Positions 4,305-6,572 of a DNA stretch of 6,572 bases are shown piece by piece (position 1 is the stretch's first letter; the number at the start of each line of letters is the position of its first letter). Source of the stretch: Candidatus Omnitrophota bacterium (GTDB lineage: Bacteria; Omnitrophota; Gorgyraeia; Pluralincolimonadales; Pluralincolimonadaceae). The notes beneath the pieces are model-generated. The model saw nothing but the letters and a program-made list of their open reading frames with translations, ran no database searches and was not told where the DNA came from. The position numbers and the translations under genes were made by a program. The DNA lies in the NCBI GenBank assembly GCA_028715315.1, contig JAQUSA010000056.1, forward strand, positions 1 through 6,572, given 5' to 3'.

Positions 4305-6572
4305 TTATTCTGGCCTTGTCCCGGCAATTCCGGCACCGACGCCCTCCATGGAGCCGTTTCCGTAGATTCCGCCCGCTGCACCATAGTATGGATTATTATT
4401 CGGTCCTGTAATGTCGACATTGGCGGTCCAGGTCCCATCAGGGTTCCACGTTCCGTTGCTTAACGTGGCGGAATAAATACCGTTCCCGGTATTTACCTGC
4501 CAACCTAAATCAGGTGAGCCTGTATAATTACCTCCCAAATATGCAGTAAATAACTCACGTAAACCGTCCGTATAGATACTAAGGTCCACCGCCATGTTCG
4601 TTATGGTCCCGTTCGCTACCATGCTGCCTGTTTGATTAAGCAGCCCTGTATAGGTCTCGGTTATCGGTATCTGGACCATAGCAGCTATAGCTTCATTATC
4701 GAAACCAAGAGCATCGGTAGTTAGTTCGGCGAGGTCTACCCATTGACCGACGAACGCGGTCTGGATAGTGGTATCCACGCCCGCTTCATAGAAGCCGGAC
4801 ATGTCACCCTCGACGCGTCCGACATTCATAGTCAGGTATTTTCCGGTCTCGCTGTCCCAATCTTCGGGAGAGAGGGATATACCCCTGAACGAACCGTTGA
4901 CATCGCCTTCCCTTACGCCTTCATACGCGATGTCCGGGACGCTGTTTGTGCCGTTTGCGGATAACAGCAGGTAGCTCACGCCATAACCTGTATCAGCCAC
5001 CACACCACCAAGGGCCGTCCTCCAGGTGCCGTCAGTAACGACGGAATCCGATTGCGCGAGCATGGTGCCTCTGACTATTCCCCAGTCGTCATAAGCGGCT
5101 AAACTAGCTGCCGACGCCTGCACTATCTGCGCCTCCAACGGGTTGCCGTTGATATTTCCGTTGCCGTCCGCCCTGAAAATGTTCTCTTCTATTGCGATGT
5201 TATCAATCAATGACGACGGGTCCATGGATATGTAGTCCATCATGACGGATGGCGTCCATGTTCCCTCGGCCTGCCATATGCCGACGTCCATATCTTCGTC
5301 GTAACCCAGGTATTCGGTTGGCATTGCGCAATAAAGGCCATCCGAGCTGCCGCGCAGGATGCCTGCCTGGTAGCCGTCCTCGCCGGGTGAAATGAACAAT
5401 GCCGCCGTATACATGTTCGGCAGCCGCCCGTTACGCGCCGTGCCGACGGTCCATCCCCAGAACGCGCCTTCGCCGTCATCGGTCGTATCGGTCCCGTCAT
5501 AGCCGTTGAAGCTGTTTATCTGGGAACCTATCAGATATGCGCTGCGGTCCAGGTCTCCCTCGTATTCGCCCATCGTTATTACGTCGAAGGAGCCGCCAGC
5601 CCACCATTCCTGCTGTGTACTTCCTATATTTCCGTAGGTGATGCCGTTTTCGACAAATCCGTCTTCGTCATAAAAGATGTACCCGTCCGATAAGCCGCTC
5701 AGGGTAAGGTACTCAGCCTGCGCTACGCCAAGCGAAAGGGATTCCCATTCATTATATTCCGTGCCATATACGCCGAGCATCTTGCCTGTGAACGCGGTAA
5801 GTTCCCTGTTCGACAGCACTTTTCCGGAAATGTCGGCGCTAAATTCTCCGTCCTCCCATGATGTGCCGTCAATGAATGCGAGCGTATATGTTGAGTAGAG
5901 GCCGTCTCCATCGTATTCCACATCACCCATAGCCGCCGTCCAGTTGTCCTCAGGGATATCGCCGAACGTGCCGGAGCTTGCGGCCCTCCAAAGGCTCCAA
6001 TTCTGGTCGACCAGGGCCAGCGATTCGCCTCCGAGCGTTCCCCTGATATCCCCTCCTATAGCGCCGTAGATATCGTTGTAATCGAGGGCTTCATCGCCGC
6101 CGAGCAAAACCTCGGGCGCATATTCCGTAGGAAGGTCGAGGAAATATGCCAGTTTTCCTGACGCGCCGAACATACCGAGTGACGGGTAGAAATCCCCGCC
6201 GAACGTATCATAATTACCGGTTTCGTCGGCCGACATTATGTATCCGGTGCGATATCCTTCATCGGTCTCCCTGATATAGATGGAAAGCAGCATTCCCTCG
6301 AGCCTGTTTTCCATTGAAGTGCCGCCCACGGTGCCGGAAGCGACGGCGTTGTCGTCGGTTATGATCACGAAATCGGATGCCCAAAGATAGCAATCCCCGT
6401 TATAACCGTCATCGTTGAGGTCCGGGTTGTATGAACTCCCGATGAGCGTGAAACCGGCCGGGCCTTCCCAAATGTTACCGGATCCGCCGAATACGCCGCT
6501 AAGGTCCCCGGATTCGGGATAGAACCCGCCCCAGTCCTCCTCGACATTGCCGAACCCTCCTTCGGTAAGGAT
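4305..6572 (-). CDS. Very large acidic repeat protein, C-terminal 755 residues (probable surface or secreted protein)
   Basis: I do not recognise a named family. The frame is open from the right edge to the TAA at 4307-4305; the beginning is outside the window, so an internal GTG at 6368 is not the start. The sequence is rich in Gly, Asp, Glu, Tyr, Trp, Ser and Thr. Its last 687 residues contain only four Lys and about eighteen Arg, so it is strongly acidic, and there are only two Cys (61 and 415). It has no transmembrane segment. Short beta-strand-like stretches broken by G, N and D suggest an all-beta architecture. Degenerate repeats recur about every 295-305 residues (see repeat entries), and a motif G-V/G-F/I/Y-Y/F-G followed by W/M-E occurs near 26-37, 267-278 and 734-745. 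The C-terminus GVGAGIAGTRPE lacks a sorting signal I can name. A lipoprotein gene begins one base later. A secreted, adhesin-like or cell-surface role is inferred from composition only. Confidence 0.85.
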   Translation of the reverse strand: MLTEGGFGNVEEDWGGFYPESGDLSGVFGGSGNIWEGPAGFTLIGSSYNPDLNDDGYNGDCYLWASDFVIITDDNAVASGTVGGTSMENRLEGMLLSIYIRETDEGYRTGYIMSADETGNYDTFGGDFYPSLGMFGASGKLAYFLDLPTEYAPEVLLGGDEALDYNDIYGAIGGDIRGTLGGESLALVDQNWSLWRAASSGTFGDIPEDNWTAAMGDVEYDGDGLYSTYTLAFIDGTSWEDGEFSADISGKVLSNRELTAFTGKMLGVYGTEYNEWESLSLGVAQAEYLTLSGLSDGYIFYDEDGFVENGITYGNIGSTQQEWWAGGSFDVITMGEYEGDLDRSAYLIGSQINSFNGYDGTDTTDDGEGAFWGWTVGTARNGRLPNMYTAALFISPGEDGYQAGILRGSSDGLYCAMPTEYLGYDEDMDVGIWQAEGTWTPSVMMDYISMDPSSLIDNIAIEENIFRADGNGNINGNPLEAQIVQASAASLAAYDDWGIVRGTMLAQSDSVVTDGTWRTALGGVVADTGYGVSYLLLSANGTNSVPDIAYEGVREGDVNGSFRGISLSPEDWDSETGKYLTMNVGRVEGDMSGFYEAGVDTTIQTAFVGQWVDLAELTTDALGFDNEAIAAMVQIPITETYTGLLNQTGSMVANGTITNMAVDLSIYTDGLRELFTAYLGGNYTGSPDLGWQVNTGNGIYSATLSNGTWNPDGTWTANVDITGPNNNPYYGAAGGIYGNGSMEGVGAGIAGTRPE
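5001..5462 (-). repeat. Protein-level repeat unit 2 (modules A2 and B2)
   Basis: Module A2 (residues about 371-408) reads WTVGT..NGRLP..ALFISPGEDGYQAGIL, aligning with A1 at TVG, N-R-L, the I-x-I strand and the DEGYRTGYI/EDGYQAGIL segment. Module B2 (about 472-524) has GNING, then YDDWGIVRGTM and DGTWRTALGGV, aligning with B1 at G-D/N-I-x-G, W-x-x-x-R and T/N-W-x-x-A-x-G-x-V. Small insertions separate the modules. Confidence 0.55.
5913..6338 (-). repeat. Protein-level repeat unit 1 (modules A1 and B1)
   Basis: Module A1 (residues about 79-113 of the visible protein) reads SGTVGG..NRLEG..SIYIRETDEGYRTGYI. Module B1 (about 174-220) has GGDIRGTLGG, then NWSLWRAASSGT and DNWTAAMGDV. Unit 2 follows the same order of landmarks at a distance of about 294 (A) to 306 (late B) residues. 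The similarity is at the protein level and too weak for an obvious DNA repeat, so the duplication is old or under selection for pattern only. Confidence 0.55.

Noticed and set aside
4304..4438. N-terminal extension of the small lipoprotein by 45 residues
   Set aside because: It overlaps the end of the large repeat protein and would bury the lipoprotein signal peptide inside the chain.
6366..6368. GTG as the start of the large protein
   Set aside because: The same frame continues open to the window edge with the same composition and with a copy of the GVFGG..WEG motif, so this codon is internal.
1..6572. CRISPR array, tRNA or rRNA gene, insertion sequence or prophage part
   Set aside because: No regularly spaced DNA repeats, cloverleaf-like sequence, rRNA signature, terminal inverted repeats or transposase/integrase motifs were seen; nearly all of the window is coding.

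Overview
All supported genes lie on the minus strand, so transcription runs from right to left. The content looks like a Gram-negative-type bacterium of moderate GC. It has a lipoprotein signal, a very large acidic repeat protein of the exported kind, and compact overlapping housekeeping genes. The combination resembles uncultured phyla such as Omnitrophota, but that placement is an impression from style and not something the window proves.

Right part (about 4010-6572): the C-terminal 755 residues of a very large, Gly/Asp/Glu/Tyr/Trp-rich, lysine-poor protein whose start lies outside the window. It is built of degenerate repeats with a period of roughly 295-305 residues. One base after its stop begins a 97-residue lipoprotein. 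That protein has only the N-terminal half-domain typical of SurA/PrsA-type chaperones and no isomerase domain. The two are probably co-transcribed, and the small lipoprotein may serve the export or folding of the large protein (inference).

Middle gap (3913-4009): a 97-base intergenic region with a good sigma-70-type promoter (TTGACT, 17 bases, TAAACT), a direct repeat TACCGC spaced by 10 bases upstream of it, and a strong Shine-Dalgarno before the GTG start of trpB. No terminator is visible after the lipoprotein gene.

Left part (1-3912): a tightly packed run trpB - trpA - manC-like - ruvX - M16 peptidase, in which each gene overlaps the next (17 bases; 1 to 32 bases depending on start; 1 base; 14 bases). 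trpB and trpA give the two subunits of tryptophan synthase, and all catalytic residues looked for are present. The third gene makes GDP-mannose from mannose-1-phosphate, ruvX is a YqgF-fold RNase/resolvase family protein, and the last is a zinc peptidase cut by the window edge. Their products belong to unrelated pathways, so the cluster looks like a streamlined shared transcription unit more than a functional module. The manC-like gene may begin at a rare ATT codon.
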